Shown here piece by piece: positions 63,398 through 64,000 of a DNA stretch of 64,000 nucleotides. The stretch's first letter is position 1; every line of letters begins with the position of its first letter. The stretch is from Notolepis coatsorum. Lineage: Eukaryota > Chordata > Actinopteri > Aulopiformes > Paralepididae. The position numbers and the translations under genes were made by a program. Below the pieces are notes generated by a model. The model saw only the letters and a program-made list of their open reading frames with translations, ran no database searches and was not told the origin of the DNA. The stretch is taken from NCBI GenBank assembly GCA_963971535.1, contig OZ020587.1, positions 156,816,377 to 156,880,376 of the forward strand, read 5' to 3'.

Positions 63398-64000
63398 ACA
63401 CAGCAGTCGCCGCGCCGGCACGGGCAGGCTTCTTCCGCCTGTGGCTTTACCGTCCACTACATTCATTTGCATTGTGGATAGTCTTTTTATGTGAATATGC
63501 AAAGGAATGTATGCAAAGTTGCAAAGGAGAGAAAGAGAGAGAGAGAGGCTGATTAAGAGGTAAAGTGCCAGACAGCACAGCAAAACACACCCAGATTATT
63601 ATTCTATGGTACCCCGCCCTAATTGTGCTGCCCGCCCGTGCCCTCGTTTTGGCCTCTTCATCTTACAACATTACACTCTGTAACATCATATTTCTTGGCT
63701 GCTCCTTATCCTAGAAGGCATTGCAGAGGGTGGTGAAAACCGCCCCAACGCATCACCGGTATACATCGCTCGCCTGCGATCGAGACGATCCATCACATAC
63801 GGTATCTGAGGAAGACACACGCAGCGGCAGCGGCATTGTCAACGTTGACACTGCTCGTCCCAATCACAGACTGTTTCCCCTCCTTCCTTCTGTACCACAA
63901 TGACAGCCCCACTGTTTACAACTACCCTAAATCATAACCGACCTCAAACTACAGTATAGTCTACCCATATAACTCTGTATGATATAGCCATATACAATAA
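63398..64000. other. Right end of window, no recognised gene
   Basis: A short AG run (63529-63546) and otherwise unassigned sequence. Small open frames lack known domains. Confidence 0.45.

Overview
The window is nuclear DNA of a bony fish. It carries the 3' two thirds of a muscle nicotinic acetylcholine receptor alpha-1 gene (chrna1, plus strand) in repeat-dense sequence. The transposon types (tRNA-derived SINEs of the DANA/Mermaid style, a Rex1-type LINE, L2-like LINEs with ATTC tails, many hAT-type MITEs with 8-bp target duplications) are typical of teleosts. The species cannot be read from the sequence.

Layout. 1-28,700 holds no recognisable host exon. Its core is a nested stack. A DANA-like SINE is split by a near full-length L1/Tx1-like LINE (801-20134, minus strand, 13-bp target duplication). 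That LINE is split at the end of ORF1 by a 12.1-kb foldback element (5000-17133) and inside ORF1 by a 1.4-kb hAT element (17843-19244). The foldback itself carries a 5'-truncated L2-like LINE (9430-10585). More hAT elements, LINE remnants and AT-rich microsatellites fill 20-28.7 kb.

28,703-57,546 holds six consecutive chrna1 coding exons, numbered here by comparison with vertebrate CHRNA1 as exons 4 to 9. They encode ACh-binding loops A, B and C, the Cys loop, M1 to M4 and the stop codon, and their phases match exactly. Exons 1-3 (signal peptide and N-terminus) were not found and should lie upstream. The exons total about 1.1 kb; the introns are swollen by minisatellites, microsatellites, LINEs, SINEs, hAT elements, one piggyBac-like MITE and a solo-LTR-like element.

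The most unusual feature is that tandem repeats in this gene are anchored on splice sites. The 3' edge of exon 4 with its donor is repeated as 13 donors at 43/48-bp spacing. The 3' edge of exon 6 with its donor is repeated as 7 donors at exactly 92 bp. The exon 5 donor starts a 43-bp minisatellite. The exon 7 acceptor and first 46 exon bases are duplicated 81 bp apart, in frame. The last exon follows a 1.5-kb uninterrupted pyrimidine tract. The 3' UTR probably runs to a poly(A) signal near 59393.

57.6-64 kb holds the 3' UTR and flank: a 21-bp and a 23-bp minisatellite, a DANA-like SINE fragment, a long L2/Jockey-like reverse transcriptase ORF (60154-62028), a TA microsatellite and another hAT MITE (62893-63389).
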